The position numbers and the translations under genes are program-made. Below the pieces are notes generated by a model that was not told where the DNA came from, made no database searches, and saw only the letters and a list, made by a program, of their open reading frames with translations. Below, one piece after another: positions 1 to 9,793 of a DNA stretch of 64,000 nt (positions within the stretch are counted from its first letter, which is position 1; every line of letters begins with the position of its first letter). This stretch comes from Xanthomonas sp. Leaf148 (GTDB lineage: Bacteria; Pseudomonadota; Gammaproteobacteria; Xanthomonadales; Xanthomonadaceae): NCBI RefSeq assembly GCF_001423585.1, contig NZ_LMOP01000013.1, positions 66,921 to 130,920 of the forward strand, in the 5' to 3' direction.

Positions 1-240
1 GAAACCTTGTTGAAAAAGCTGCGCTGGCGTTGCCGGCGTGGCATGCGTGAGCTGGATCAGCTGTTCGGGCGCTATCTGGATCAGCGCTGGGCGCAGGCTT
101 CCGAGTCAGAGCGCGCGGTTTTCCTACAGTTGCTGGATTGCGAAGACGATAAGTTGTGGCGCTGGTTCATGGGTTACGAGGCTTGCCCGGATGTCGCCAA
201 TGCCGCACTCATCGCCGATATTCGCGCCTTGCCGGCTTGA
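1..240 (+). CDS. sdhE: SdhE / YgfY family flavinylation factor (5' end outside window)
   Basis: C-terminal 79 residues of a small acidic protein of the SdhE (Sdh5) family, which promotes covalent attachment of FAD to succinate dehydrogenase in the cytoplasm. The sequence shows the family RGMRELD signature followed by [15 protein letters not shown] and a short tail. The frame is open to base 1, and the family usually has a few more N-terminal residues, so the start lies just upstream; the in-frame TTG at 7 is unlikely to be the real start. The YgfX-like gene overlaps its 3' end, as in other gammaproteobacteria. Confidence 0.9.
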   Translation, partial: ETLLKKLRWRCRRGMRELDQLFGRYLDQRWAQASESERAVFLQLLDCEDDKLWRWFMGYEACPDVANAALIADIRALPA

Positions 241-643
241 ATGGCGGCCCTCGCGCGGGCTTGTTTGCGCACTGAGCCTGCTCGCCGTGCTGGCACTGTG
301 CGCCGTCTGGCGTAGCGGTGTGCCGGCTTGGTTGGCTGTCATGTTGTCCATCGGCGTAGCGGTATCGGTCGGAAGATCGCTGTGGCTGCTGTTGCGTTCG
401 CCACTGCGGCAGTTGGTGGTGCCGTGGGGCGAGAGCCCCGCCAGCATTGACGGCACCCAGGTGCAGAACCTGCAGGTTGCCTGGCGCGGGCCGATTGCGG
501 TGGTGTCATGGACCCGGCTGGATGCGCGCCGTGAGCGCCTGCATTTCTGGCCGGATACCTTGCCGGCGCCGCAACGACGTGAACTGCGTCTGGCCGCCCA
601 GGCACACGCGATTTCGTCCGGGCGTCCGCAAGTGTCACCATAG
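200..643 (+). CDS. YgfX/CptA-like inner membrane protein
   Basis: About 147 residues. Two hydrophobic stretches near the N-terminus (about residues 20-60) are followed by a soluble C-terminal part ([19 protein letters not shown]), the layout of the YgfX family encoded directly after sdhE. In E. coli this pair was described as a toxin-antitoxin (CptAB), while other work links it to SdhE function and prodigiosin regulation; the role here is not visible. The ATG at 200 gives a 41-base overlap with sdhE; an in-frame ATG at 191 is the alternative. No strong ribosome binding site decides between them. Confidence 0.6.
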   Translation: MPHSSPIFAPCRLEWRPSRGLVCALSLLAVLALCAVWRSGVPAWLAVMLSIGVAVSVGRSLWLLLRSPLRQLVVPWGESPASIDGTQVQNLQVAWRGPIAVVSWTRLDARRERLHFWPDTLPAPQRRELRLAAQAHAISSGRPQVSP

Positions 644-666
644 CGTCCCTTTTCTGGTTGAACCGC

Positions 667-1908
667 ATGTTCAAACCTATCCCGGTTGCCATCGGCTTGC
701 GCTACCTGCGTGCCAAGCGGCGCAATGGCTTCATCTCGTTTATCTCGATGGCATCGATCCTGGGCATCGCCCTGGGCGTCACCGTGCTGATCACCACGTT
801 GGCAGTGATGAGCGGTTTTCAGAAAGAAATCCGTGACCGTCTGTTGCAGATGGCCGCGCACGCCACCGTCAGCGCCGAAGGTGCGCCGATGCGCGACTGG
901 CAGCATGCGGTCGAGGTCGCCATGGCTGACCCGCGCGTTGCCGGCGCCGCACCGTATATCGAAACCGAATCGCTGCTGCAGGGCCCGCGCAAGCAGCCGG
1001 CCATCGTGCGTGGCATCGTTCCTGCCGAAGAGAACAAGGTGTCGGTGCTGGCCAAGAAGATGCAGCAGGGCTCGGTCGATAGCCTGACCCCGGGTTCCTA
1101 CAACATCGTCATCGGCAAGGAGCTGGCGCTGTGGTTGGGCGTGGATGTGGGCGACAGCATCGTTGTCTTGCTCAGCGACACGCAGGCCACGCCGCTCGGC
1201 GCGATGCCGCGGCTCAAGCGCTTCACCGTCAGCGGGATTTTCGAAGCCGGCTATAACGAGATCGATCGCGGCCTTGCCGTGGTCAACATGCAGGATCTGG
1301 GGCGGGTCTTGCGCATGGATGGCGTCACCGGCGTGCGGCTGCGCCTGCACGACATGGATCAGGCCTGGAACGTCGCGCGCGATCTGGCGCTGAAGTTGCA
1401 CGGCCCGTACCGGGTGAGCGACTGGACCCAGGAAAACGCCAATCTCTATCACTCGTTGAAGATGGAAAAGACCGTGATGGGCATCCTGCTGTCGCTGATC
1501 GTGGCGATGGGTGCGTTCAATCTGGTGTCGTCGCAAGTGATGCTGGTGACCGACAAGCAGGCCGACATCGCGATCCTGCGGACGCTGGGCTTGTCGCCTG
1601 GCGGAGTGATGCAGGTGTTCATGGTGCAGGGCTCGTTGATCGGCTTTATGGGCACGATCATGGGGGTGATCGGCGGCATCGTGCTGACGCTCAATCTGGA
1701 GCGCATCCTCGGCCTGATCGAGGCGATCTTCAGCGTCAAACTGCTGCCCGAAGATGTGTACTACATCACTGGCCTGCCCACCGACATGCAAACCCAGGAT
1801 GTTGTGGTGATCACCTTGGTGGCCTTGGTGATGAGTTTCCTGGCGACCTTGTACCCGGCGTGGCGCGCCTCGCGCACCCAGCCGGCGGAGGCGTTGCGTT
1901 ATGAATGA
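667..1908 (+). CDS. lolC: Lipoprotein-releasing ABC transporter permease (LolC/LolE/LolF type)
   Basis: 413 residues. One N-terminal membrane helix (about residues 25-48, after the basic segment [11 protein letters not shown]), a large periplasmic domain, and three C-terminal helices (about 270-400) with the FtsX/MacB fold. The protein acts with LolD in the inner membrane to pass mature lipoproteins to LolA. The ATG at 667 gives the usual MFKP start; a TTG nine bases earlier is possible. It overlaps lolD by 8 bases, so the two are one operon. Only one permease gene is present, unlike the E. coli lolCDE order, so it may work as a LolF-type homodimer or have a partner elsewhere. Confidence 0.93.
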   Translation: MFKPIPVAIGLRYLRAKRRNGFISFISMASILGIALGVTVLITTLAVMSGFQKEIRDRLLQMAAHATVSAEGAPMRDWQHAVEVAMADPRVAGAAPYIETESLLQGPRKQPAIVRGIVPAEENKVSVLAKKMQQGSVDSLTPGSYNIVIGKELALWLGVDVGDSIVVLLSDTQATPLGAMPRLKRFTVSGIFEAGYNEIDRGLAVVNMQDLGRVLRMDGVTGVRLRLHDMDQAWNVARDLALKLHGPYRVSDWTQENANLYHSLKMEKTVMGILLSLIVAMGAFNLVSSQVMLVTDKQADIAILRTLGLSPGGVMQVFMVQGSLIGFMGTIMGVIGGIVLTLNLERILGLIEAIFSVKLLPEDVYYITGLPTDMQTQDVVVITLVALVMSFLATLYPAWRASRTQPAEALRYE

Positions 1909-2635
1909 GATCCTGGAATCGCGCGTGCAGAAGTCAGCTCCAGCAGATGTGGTAATCCGCGCCGAGGCGCTGGCCAAGACCTACGCCGAAGGCAAGATGC
2001 GCACGCCGGTGTTTGATGGTCTGGACCTGTCGGTGGCGACCGGCGAGACGGTGGCGATCGTCGGCGCGTCCGGCGCGGGCAAGAGTACGTTGCTGCATCT
2101 GCTCGGCGGGCTGGATATTCCGACGTCGGGCGAGGTGTATGTCGCTGGCAGGCGCATGTCGGCGCTGTCCGATGGCGAGCGCGGCAGGCTGCGTAACCAG
2201 GCGCTGGGCTTCGTGTACCAGTTCCATCATCTGCTGCCGGAATTCACCGCGCTGGAAAACGTGATGATGCCGGTGCTGCTGTCAGGCAAGGAGGTGGCGG
2301 TGGCGCGTGGGCAGGCATTGCAGTTGCTGGAATCGGTCGGGCTCGGCCATCGCATCGAGCACAAGCCCAGCGAGCTGTCCGGCGGCGAGCGGCAGCGCTG
2401 TGCGGTGGCGCGTGCGCTGGTGAACAAGCCGGGATGCGTGCTGGGCGACGAGCCCACCGGCAATCTCGACGACAAGACCGCTGGCACCGTGTTCGAGCTG
2501 ATGTTGGAACTCAACCGCGCGCAGCGCACCAGCCTGGTGTTGGTCACCCACGACCGCAGCCTGGCGCGTCGTCTGGATCGCGTGCTGGAACTGCATCAAG
2601 GCAAGCTGCGCGAGCTGGCACCCTCGGCAGCGTGA
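1901..2635 (+). CDS. lolD: Lipoprotein-releasing ABC transporter ATP-binding protein LolD
   Basis: 244 residues. It has a Walker A motif GASGAGKST (about 55-63), Q-loop, ABC signature LSGGERQR, Walker B with [11 protein letters not shown], and the switch histidine in VTHD. This is the ATPase of the Lol exporter and belongs to the MacB/LolD subfamily. Its start lies inside the end of lolC (8-base overlap), consistent with translational coupling. No second permease follows it. Confidence 0.95.
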   Translation: MNEILESRVQKSAPADVVIRAEALAKTYAEGKMRTPVFDGLDLSVATGETVAIVGASGAGKSTLLHLLGGLDIPTSGEVYVAGRRMSALSDGERGRLRNQALGFVYQFHHLLPEFTALENVMMPVLLSGKEVAVARGQALQLLESVGLGHRIEHKPSELSGGERQRCAVARALVNKPGCVLGDEPTGNLDDKTAGTVFELMLELNRAQRTSLVLVTHDRSLARRLDRVLELHQGKLRELAPSAA

Positions 2636-3011
2636 GTGCTTGCGATGCGACCGGGTTGCCGGTCGTGTCGCGCAATAAAGTGGGCGTAGCTCTTGCGATA
2701 TGCCACTGCGGGCAGGATGCGCAGTGCTTTCCTTTGGTGCGTCGCTCGCTTGGTGCGATGTCCAGAGCGCAGCTCTAGAAGCGGCTAACAAAGCCTAGCG
2801 AGCAGTTATCAGGTGGGTCTGGCAGGGTGCGCAGGTGCCGGAATGTAAGAGTGAACATGCTGCACCGAGCACCGAGCACCGAGCACCGAGCACCGGCCAC
2901 GCCAGCCTGGCCGCTGCACAGTCCTTTTGTCAGTTGCTCTAAATCCCTGGACTCCACGTTTATCCACATCGCTGCAGGCCATTACGACCTGCAGCGATGC
3001 GGTGGCATTAC
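2636..3011. other. Intergenic region between convergent lolD and the SDR gene
   Basis: 376 bases with no credible gene. The right-hand part (2774-2942) is one copy of the dispersed palindromic repeat described separately, including a run of 7-base repeats. A short inverted repeat, GCTGCAGG / CCTGCAGC, lies near 2972-2996. No clear U-tract terminator was seen. Confidence 0.6.
2774..2942. repeat. Dispersed palindromic element, copy 1, with 7-bp tandem repeats
   Basis: The left end reads AGCGGCTAACAAAGCC and the right end CCTTTTGTCAGTTGCTC, which are imperfect reverse complements. The same ends frame copies at 10971, 45053, 45184, 52929 and 55519. In this copy the internal GCACCGA 7-mer is expanded to four perfect units plus one variant (2862-2896), making the element longer than the others. 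It sits between two convergent genes. Confidence 0.75.
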
Positions 3012-4076
3012 TCAAGGAATGATGCGCAGTGCCCGCAACCGGGTGAATAGCTCGAAGAACGAGGCGCGGCTGTCGTAGAAGTCAACAAAGCCCAGTTCGC
3101 GGCTCTTGGTCATGTCGTTGACGCACTCGATCTCGCGGCCCAGGTCGGCATCGGTATGCCACCACGAGGCCAGACGATTGACGTCCGACTCGACCAGATT
3201 GTGCTGCGCGGCCAGTTCGGCCCATAGCGCCGGCGCGGTTTCGGTCAAGCGCGCTTCCAACGGCTGCGGCGTGTCGGGGCAGGGGGCGGCATCGAGGTCG
3301 AAGAACGCGGCGATCTCGCCCCACATCCAGCGCCAGCGGAACACATCGCCATTGACGGTATTGAATGCCTGGTTGCGCGCCGCCGGGCTGAGACCTGCCC
3401 AGGCCAGCTGATGGCCGAGCAGGCCGGCGTCGGTCAGATCGGTGAGGCTGTTCCACTGCGCCTGCGAACCTGGAAACACGAACGGCTGGCCGGTGTGCTT
3501 GCACAGCGATGCGTAGACCGCCAACGTCACGCCCATGTTCATCGCATTGCTGCCATTGGCCATGCCGATCATGGTGTGCGAGCGATGCACGCTCCATCCG
3601 AAACCGTGACGCTCGGCATGCGCGAACAGCAGGTCTTCGAGCGTGTAGTAGAAGTTTTCGCCCGGCTGACGCGGCTCGCTTTCGCGGAACGGCGTTTCAG
3701 CCTTGCCGCTGCCGTAGTTTTCGAACGCGCCCAGATAGTGCTTGGTGCCGGTGACCAGCGCCATGTGCTGCAGCGGCGCGTCGCTCAACGCATCGCACAG
3801 GTGCCGCATCATCGCGCCGTTGGCCTCGACGTTCTCGCGTTCAGTGTCGCGACGTGTCCAGGTACAGAAAAAGACGTGGGTGATCGGCAGACCGCGCAGC
3901 GCGCTGTTGGTGCTGTCGGCGTCCAGCAGATCGGCGGCGACAGGAATGACGCCGTCATGCGGCAGCGGGCGACGCGCCAGGCCGTAAACGGTCCAACCGT
4001 CGGCTACCAGCACGTTGGCGAGGTTATAGCCGGAGATGCCGGTCACGCCGACAATCAATGCAATGCCTTTACGCAT
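3012..4076 (-). CDS. SDR family NAD(P)-dependent oxidoreductase, PRISE-like
   Basis: 354 residues. The N-terminal Rossmann motif GVTGISG (residues 10-16) and the later NFYYTLED segment match the PRISE group (progesterone 5-beta-reductase/iridoid synthase-like), in which the Tyr of this segment is catalytic in place of the classical YxxxK. The expected activity is reduction of an activated C=C bond of an enone with NADPH; the physiological substrate in bacteria is unknown. The start at 4076 is supported by GAGGAG nine bases upstream. A longer open frame to 4166 lacks such a site. The gene is transcribed away from comEC. Confidence 0.8.
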   Translation of the reverse strand: MRKGIALIVGVTGISGYNLANVLVADGWTVYGLARRPLPHDGVIPVAADLLDADSTNSALRGLPITHVFFCTWTRRDTERENVEANGAMMRHLCDALSDAPLQHMALVTGTKHYLGAFENYGSGKAETPFRESEPRQPGENFYYTLEDLLFAHAERHGFGWSVHRSHTMIGMANGSNAMNMGVTLAVYASLCKHTGQPFVFPGSQAQWNSLTDLTDAGLLGHQLAWAGLSPAARNQAFNTVNGDVFRWRWMWGEIAAFFDLDAAPCPDTPQPLEARLTETAPALWAELAAQHNLVESDVNRLASWWHTDADLGREIECVNDMTKSRELGFVDFYDSRASFFELFTRLRALRIIP

Positions 4077-4462
4077 GTGGGGGAACTCCTCAAAGACAGC
4101 GTCGAACATAGCGCTTCGGTCATGAAATCGAGGCGAATGCAGCACTAGGTGCCCGGCTGGACTCATCGGACGTTGGCTGCGTCAGCTGCACCTGATCGAT
4201 CTACCTGGTTCGACGGGTTCGCCTCGACCAACGGATGCCCAGGCCCCGGTGCGTACTCGAGCGATCCGATCCCTGGACTGCAGCAGTGACCGGCATTGGC
4301 GATACGCGAACGTTGCCGGTGGGCATTCGCGCCGAACAACGGCATGCCGGCAATGCGCTACAGCAGATCCGGTGTCTCCCTACGGTCTTGCGCGCACATC
4401 ACCGCTGCCGTCAGTCGATGGGGTGGCCTAGCGTTGTTTCCTGGATCAGGACGATCAGGAGC
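4077..4462. other. Intergenic region between divergent SDR gene and comEC
   Basis: 386 bases that should hold the promoters of the SDR gene (minus) and of the comEC-lpxK cluster (plus). The comEC frame is open through much of it, but that part does not read like ComEC. I could not identify convincing -35/-10 pairs by eye. Confidence 0.4.
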
Positions 4463-7051
4463 ATGGGCGCCCCTATGGATGTGGATGTGTCGGCACATGC
4501 GGCGCCGCTGCCGCGTCTTGCATCGGCAGTGCCGGTCGCAGTCGCGTTGCTGCTGGGTGTGGTCATTTGTGCATGGTCGCCAGCGCTACTGCCGCAGGCG
4601 CTGTATGCCGCCTGCCTGTTCGCGGGTGTGCTGGGCATCGCGCTGACCCTGTGGCTGCACCCGCAGCGACCTGTGTGGATGCTGGTGCTTGCAACGGCTG
4701 CGGTGGGCTTCGGGTTGACCGGCTGGCAAGCCGCCCAGGTAGTGCAGTCGCAACTGCTACCGCGTGACGAAGCGCGCGAGATTACCGTGCTTGGCCGCAT
4801 TGTCGGGCTGCCGGTGGCCGAACAACGGCGTACGCGCTTCCAGTTGCGCGTCGATCACCATCTAACGCAGCCGGCGGCCCTGCGCGGCAAGCTGTTGCAA
4901 CTGGCGTGGTACGACCCCTTCGGCGCCGAACAGATCGGGCCGCGTGCTGCACTGCGTGCCGGGGCGGGCTGGCAACTGCAGCTCAAGCTTCGCGCACCGC
5001 GCGGTCTGCGTAATCCGGGTGGGTTCGATGCGGAGCGTCAGGCGTTGGCGCAGCGCCTTGCAGCCACCGGGTATGTGCGCGACCTCGGCGCTGCGCGCGA
5101 GGTTGCCGCCCCGCGTGGCGTGGATGCCTGGCGCGACCGGATGTCGCTACGAATTGCCGAACAGGTCTCCGGGCCTTCCGCGCCTTACCTGCGTGCACTT
5201 GCGTTGGGCGACACGCGCGGACTGGACGACGCGGCATGGGCGACTCTGCGCGCGACCGGGCTCAGCCATCTGATCGCCATCTCGGGATTTCATGTCGGCC
5301 TGGTTGCCGCGTTCTTTGCATTGGCGGTGGCCGGCGTGTGGCGATGGCGGCCGGGCCTGAGCTTGCTGATGCCGCGCGTCCACGCCGCAGCCATCGCCGC
5401 GCTGCTCGGCGCGGTTGCGTACGCAGTGTTGGCAGGGCTGGCGCTGCCCACGGTCCGCACCGTGCTGATGATCGCCGTCGTCGCACTGGCGCGGGTCGCG
5501 CGGCGACGCGCCACAACCGCGCAGATTCTCGCGCTGGCCTTGCTTGCAGTGCTGGTATGGGACCCGCTGAGCGTGCTGGTGGCTGGCTTCTGGCTCAGTT
5601 TTGCCGGTGTCGCCTGGCTGGTGTGGTGCCTGCCCGCAGATGACCGGAGCATTCTGCGCGGCTTCCTGTCCGCGCAGACCGTCGCCACCGTCGGCTTGCT
5701 GCCGCTGACGGTCAGTTTGTTTGGACAAGCATCGCTGGTGGGGCCGTTGGCCAATCTTGTCGCCATTCCCTGGTGGACCTTTGTGGTGGTGCCGCTGTGT
5801 CTGCTGGGAACGGCGCTCGAGGCACTGCATGCCGGTGCGGGCGTTTGGGCGTGGCACTTGGCGGGCTGGTGCTTCGAACTCACCTGGCCGGGGTTTGTCT
5901 GGCTTGGGCAGACCACGCTGGCGTTTTGGTGGGTGCCCGAATCCGATGCCTTTGCGCTGATCGCAGCGCTATTGGGGGCGTTCTGGCTATTGCTGCCGCG
6001 AGACACGCCGGGCAAGGCCATGGCGGTGCTGCTGTGGCTACCGCTGCTATGGCCGGATCGCGCCTTGCCCGGTGCTGGCGAAGCCGATCTGCAGGTGCTG
6101 GATGTGGGGCAGGGTCTTGCAGTGTTGGTGCGTACGCAACGGCACGCGCTGCTGTTCGATACCGGCCCCGCAGTGCGCGATGGTTTCGACGCCGGTGAGC
6201 GCGTGGTGCTGCCCGCCCTGCGTGCGCTTGGGGTACGCCAACTGGATGCACTCGTGCTCAGTCATGCCGATGCCGATCATGCCGGTGGCTACGCAGCAGT
6301 GCGTGCAGGGCTGCCGGTCGCGATGACGTCTGCGCCCCCGGGCGCGCCGCTGGACGTCAGTGCGCGCTGTCAGGCCGGCCAGCAGTGGGAGTGGGATGGC
6401 GTGCGCTTTCGCTTTCTGCATCCAGGTGAGGATTTCCCGTACCTGCGCAATCAGTCCAGCTGCGTGCTGCGGGTCGAGACGCGGCATGCCAGTGCGCTGT
6501 TGCCGGGGGATATCGACGAACTCATCGAGCATCGCTTGATGCGCGAGCAGGTTGCAGGGCTGCGTGCCGATGTGGTCGTGGTGCCGCACCATGGCAGCGC
6601 AGATGGTTCGCATGCCGGCTTCATTGCCGCCACGGGCGCGCGGCTGGCGCTGGTGTCCTCCGGGCATGGCAACCGTTTTGGCCATCCCCGCACACAAGTA
6701 GTTCAGCGCTGGCAAGGCAGTGGCGCGGAATTGCTCGACACTGCCCAGTCCGGTGCGATCAGGGTCTGGCTGGGCGCGGACGGCCTGCAGGTGCGAGAGC
6801 GAAGGCGTTGGCAACCACGTCTGTGGGATGCTGCGGAACGGCGGCGGTCGACTGCTATCCTATCGGCCAGCGAACAGGCGGCCGCGTTGCCGGAGGAATC
6901 GAATCGTGTTGGAGCTGGTCAAAGCGGGCGGTTGGCCGATGGTGCCGTTGCTGTTGCTGGGCGTGATCGCCCTGGCGATCGTGCTGGAGCGTCTGTGGAC
7001 GTTGCGCCGCAACGAGGTGACGCCGCCCGGGCTGGGCGAAGAGGTCCGTAA
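4463..7051 (+). CDS. comEC: DNA internalization-related competence protein ComEC/Rec2
   Basis: About 862 residues. An N-terminal membrane part with a DUF4131-like soluble loop is followed by the multi-helix Competence domain (around LIAISGFHVGL) and a C-terminal metallo-beta-lactamase-like domain with VLSHADADHAGG. ComEC forms the inner-membrane channel for single-stranded DNA during natural transformation. The start is uncertain: ATG 4463 or 4475, with AGGAG at 4457-4461 poorly spaced for both. The reading frame stays open 146 bases into exbB, so either the two genes truly overlap or the extreme C-terminus has shifted frame; the last 48 or so residues are low-complexity and unlike an enzyme domain. 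Confidence 0.9.
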   Translation: MGAPMDVDVSAHAAPLPRLASAVPVAVALLLGVVICAWSPALLPQALYAACLFAGVLGIALTLWLHPQRPVWMLVLATAAVGFGLTGWQAAQVVQSQLLPRDEAREITVLGRIVGLPVAEQRRTRFQLRVDHHLTQPAALRGKLLQLAWYDPFGAEQIGPRAALRAGAGWQLQLKLRAPRGLRNPGGFDAERQALAQRLAATGYVRDLGAAREVAAPRGVDAWRDRMSLRIAEQVSGPSAPYLRALALGDTRGLDDAAWATLRATGLSHLIAISGFHVGLVAAFFALAVAGVWRWRPGLSLLMPRVHAAAIAALLGAVAYAVLAGLALPTVRTVLMIAVVALARVARRRATTAQILALALLAVLVWDPLSVLVAGFWLSFAGVAWLVWCLPADDRSILRGFLSAQTVATVGLLPLTVSLFGQASLVGPLANLVAIPWWTFVVVPLCLLGTALEALHAGAGVWAWHLAGWCFELTWPGFVWLGQTTLAFWWVPESDAFALIAALLGAFWLLLPRDTPGKAMAVLLWLPLLWPDRALPGAGEADLQVLDVGQGLAVLVRTQRHALLFDTGPAVRDGFDAGERVVLPALRALGVRQLDALVLSHADADHAGGYAAVRAGLPVAMTSAPPGAPLDVSARCQAGQQWEWDGVRFRFLHPGEDFPYLRNQSSCVLRVETRHASALLPGDIDELIEHRLMREQVAGLRADVVVVPHHGSADGSHAGFIAATGARLALVSSGHGNRFGHPRTQVVQRWQGSGAELLDTAQSGAIRVWLGADGLQVRERRRWQPRLWDAAERRRSTAILSASEQAAALPEESNRVGAGQSGRLADGAVAVAGRDRPGDRAGASVDVAPQRGDAARAGRRGP

Positions 7052-7568
7052 CTGGGCCGCGCGCGGCCAGCTGGATCCCACCCATATCGAGTCGCTACGG
7101 CGCAATTCACCACTGGGTGCGCTACTGGCTGCTGCACTGGATGTCCGTGGCCGTCCGCGCGATCTGGTCCGTGAACGCATCGAAGACACCGGTCGCCACG
7201 TGGTGCATCGCATGGAGCGCTATCTGAACGCGCTGGGCACCATCGCATCGGCCGGCCCGTTACTGGGTTTGCTCGGCACGGTGGTCGGCATGATCCAGAT
7301 GTTCCTGGGCATCCTCGATCACGGCGTGGGCGATGTGAACCAGCTGGCCGGTGGTATCGGCAAAGCGCTGGTGTGTACCGCCACCGGCATGATCATCGCG
7401 GTGCCTGCGCTGATGGCGCATCGTTTCTTCAAGGGGCGCATTGCCGGCTACATCATCGAGATGGAGCAGGAGGCCACGCTGTTGCTGGACACCATGGATG
7501 GCCGGGGGGGTCCGGCGTCCGCAGCGCCGGCAGCGGCGGGCAGCAAGCCTGTCATGGCAAAGGGCTGA
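6906..7568 (+). CDS. exbB: MotA/TolQ/ExbB family proton channel protein
   Basis: 220 residues starting at GTG (MLELVKAGGW), preceded by GGAGGAAT 5-10 bases upstream. There is one N-terminal membrane helix (about 10-30) and two helices around 115-180 containing the family segment GPLLGLLGTVVGMIQMF. ExbB and ExbD use the proton gradient to drive envelope work. Placement next to msbA and lpxK suggests a role linked to envelope lipids rather than the main TonB siderophore system, but that is inference. Its 5' part is read in another frame as the end of comEC. Confidence 0.9.
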   Translation: MLELVKAGGWPMVPLLLLGVIALAIVLERLWTLRRNEVTPPGLGEEVRNWAARGQLDPTHIESLRRNSPLGALLAAALDVRGRPRDLVRERIEDTGRHVVHRMERYLNALGTIASAGPLLGLLGTVVGMIQMFLGILDHGVGDVNQLAGGIGKALVCTATGMIIAVPALMAHRFFKGRIAGYIIEMEQEATLLLDTMDGRGGPASAAPAAAGSKPVMAKG

Positions 7569-7571
7569 CGG

Positions 7572-8027
7572 ATGCGCATCGGCAGCGACCGAAGCCAGGA
7601 CGAGCCGCAGATCGACCTGGTGCCATTGATTGACGTCATTCTCGTCCTCATCATCTTCTTCGTGGTGACCACGACCTTCGACGCACGCTCGACGCTGCAG
7701 CTGCAGTTGCCGACCGCCAGTGACCAGAACACCAGCGCGCCGCCGCGTTCGCTCAGCGTGCTGGTCAATGCCGACGGGCATTACTTCATCAACGACCAGG
7801 AAGTGTTGCGCTCGGACGTGGACTCGCTGAAGCAGACCATCGCTCAGATCGCCGGCGACGACCGCGAGCAGACGGTACTGATGCGCGCCGATGCGCGTAC
7901 CCCGTATCAGGCCGTGGTCACTGCGCAGGATGCGTTGGGACAACTCGGCTTCCGGCGTATTGCCATTGCGACTGCACCTCAGACCGGCACTGCCGGCAAA
8001 ACACGCAATAACGGAACCCGCCAGTGA
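7572..8027 (+). CDS. exbD: Biopolymer transport protein ExbD/TolR family
   Basis: 151 residues. A short cytoplasmic N-terminus and one membrane helix (about 17-36) carry the conserved Asp of IDLVPLIDVILVL, which is the proton-path residue of the family; a periplasmic domain follows. It starts three bases after the exbB stop and overlaps msbA by four bases (ATGA), placing exbB-exbD-msbA-lpxK in one operon. Confidence 0.92.
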   Translation: MRIGSDRSQDEPQIDLVPLIDVILVLIIFFVVTTTFDARSTLQLQLPTASDQNTSAPPRSLSVLVNADGHYFINDQEVLRSDVDSLKQTIAQIAGDDREQTVLMRADARTPYQAVVTAQDALGQLGFRRIAIATAPQTGTAGKTRNNGTRQ

Positions 8028-9793
8028 CCAACTCCAACGACCGCCCGGCGCCAGTGTCGTCCTGGCGCACGTACCGTCGCCTGTTGGCCTTCGCCAAGCC
8101 GTACCGGCTGTTGCTGATCGCTGCGCTGATTGCCGCGTTGGTCGAAGCCGCCGGCACCACCGGCTTTCTGGCGTTGATGAAGCCGATCACCGACGAAACG
8201 TTCATCTACAAGAACGCCGACGTCAGCCGCTGGCTGCCGGTGCAGATCATCCTGCTGTTTGTGGTACGTGGCATTGCCGGCTACATCACCGACATGGCAA
8301 TGGGTAAATCCGCACGCAGCATCGCGCGCGATCTGCGCATCAAGGTAATGGCCAAGTATCTGCGCCTGCCAGGCTCGCGTTTCGATTCCGAACCAGTCCC
8401 GTCGATGCTGATCCGCCTGGGCTCGGACTCGGATCAGGTTGCACAGGCTGCGGTGGATGCGGTCAAGGTGATGATCCAGCAGTCGCTGCAGGTGATCGGC
8501 GCATTGGCGCTGATGCTGTGGCACAGCTGGCAGGTCACGCTGACCATCCTGGTGCTCGCACCGGTACTGGCGTGGGTGATGGACAAGGTGGCGCGCCGGT
8601 ATCGACGCATCAGCCACAGCATCCAGGAAAGTGGCGCGCATTTGTTGCAGGCTGCCGACCAGACCTTGTCCAGCCACCAGGAGGTCAAGATTTACGGCGC
8701 CCAGCAAACCGAGATGGAGCGGTATGGCGCGCTGGCCGATCGCAATTTGCGTCTGGCGATGAAGGTCGAATCCACTCGCGGCATTTCCACTGCCACCGTG
8801 CAGATGATCGGCGCAATCGGGTTGTCGGCGCTGTTGTTCGTGGCCGGTGCCCAGGCTTTGGCCGGGCGTCTGACCGCTGGCGACTTCGTGGTGCTGATGA
8901 CCTCGATGCTGACGATCATTCCGGGCCTCAAACAGCTCACCAATGTGCAGAACATGGTGCAGCGTGGCCTGGCCTCGGCCGAGCGGCTGTTCTCGGTGCT
9001 CGACAGCCCGGACGAGCCCGATCAGGGCGCGGTGCCGCTGACGCGTGCGAAGGGCTTGATCGAATTTCGCGATGTGACCGCGCGTTATCCGGGGCAGGTG
9101 AATCCGGCACTGGCCGAGGTCAGCTTCGTCGCGCAGCCCGGTACGGTGACGGCGATCGTCGGCCGCTCCGGGAGCGGCAAGTCCAGCCTGATCAAACTGA
9201 TCCCGCGTTTTTACGAGGCCGAGGCCGGGCAGATCCTGCTCGACGGGCACCCGGTGCAGGCGTATTCGTTGGCCGATCTGCGTCGCCAGATCGCGCTGGT
9301 CGGCCAGCAGGTCATGCTGTTCGACGGCAGCATCGCCGACAACGTGGCCTATGGCGAAATGCGCACGGCAGATGCCGGCCAACTGGAGCGCGCGATCCTT
9401 GGCGCCAATGCGATGGAGTTCGTGGCGCAACTGCCCGAGGGCCTGCAGTCGCATGTCGGCACCAAGGGCGGGCGACTGTCCGGAGGGCAGCGCCAGCGGC
9501 TGGCGATCGCACGCGCGATGCTCAAGGATGCGCCGATCCTGATCCTGGACGAAGCCACTGCGGCGCTGGACAACGAGTCCGAGCGACTGGTGCAGGATGC
9601 CTTGCACAAGTTGATGCCGGACCGCACCACGTTGGTGATCGCGCACCGGCTGTCCACTATCGAGCATGCCGATCAGGTGCTGGTGATGGACCAGGGCCGC
9701 ATCGTCGAGCGCGGCACGCACAACGAATTGCTGGCGCAGGGCGGGCTGTATTCGCATCTGCACGGCATGCAGTTTCGCGAACGTCAGGCATGA
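8024..9793 (+). CDS. msbA: Lipid A export ABC transporter MsbA (permease-ATPase)
   Basis: 589 residues. Six-helix membrane domain (about 20-310) followed by an ABC ATPase with GRSGSGKSS (Walker A), LSGGQRQR signature, [12 protein letters not shown] (Walker B) and the switch His in VIAHRLST. Homodimeric MsbA flips core-lipid A across the inner membrane. It overlaps exbD by four bases upstream and lpxK by four bases downstream, the usual msbA-lpxK pairing. Confidence 0.95.
   Translation: MTNSNDRPAPVSSWRTYRRLLAFAKPYRLLLIAALIAALVEAAGTTGFLALMKPITDETFIYKNADVSRWLPVQIILLFVVRGIAGYITDMAMGKSARSIARDLRIKVMAKYLRLPGSRFDSEPVPSMLIRLGSDSDQVAQAAVDAVKVMIQQSLQVIGALALMLWHSWQVTLTILVLAPVLAWVMDKVARRYRRISHSIQESGAHLLQAADQTLSSHQEVKIYGAQQTEMERYGALADRNLRLAMKVESTRGISTATVQMIGAIGLSALLFVAGAQALAGRLTAGDFVVLMTSMLTIIPGLKQLTNVQNMVQRGLASAERLFSVLDSPDEPDQGAVPLTRAKGLIEFRDVTARYPGQVNPALAEVSFVAQPGTVTAIVGRSGSGKSSLIKLIPRFYEAEAGQILLDGHPVQAYSLADLRRQIALVGQQVMLFDGSIADNVAYGEMRTADAGQLERAILGANAMEFVAQLPEGLQSHVGTKGGRLSGGQRQRLAIARAMLKDAPILILDEATAALDNESERLVQDALHKLMPDRTTLVIAHRLSTIEHADQVLVMDQGRIVERGTHNELLAQGGLYSHLHGMQFRERQA

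Noticed and set aside
124-1977. 617-codon open frame on the minus strand across lolC and its upstream genes
   Set aside because: Antisense shadow of the GC-rich lolC region; composition rich in His, Gln and Arg and no domain.
2862-2896. CRISPR or protein tandem repeat from the GCACCGA run
   Set aside because: Seven-base units without spacers, in a non-coding palindromic element.
3600-3700. PIP box (TTCGC-N15-TTCGC) for HrpX
   Set aside because: The two TTCGC near here are 19 bases apart and inside a coding sequence; no correctly spaced box was found upstream of a gene.
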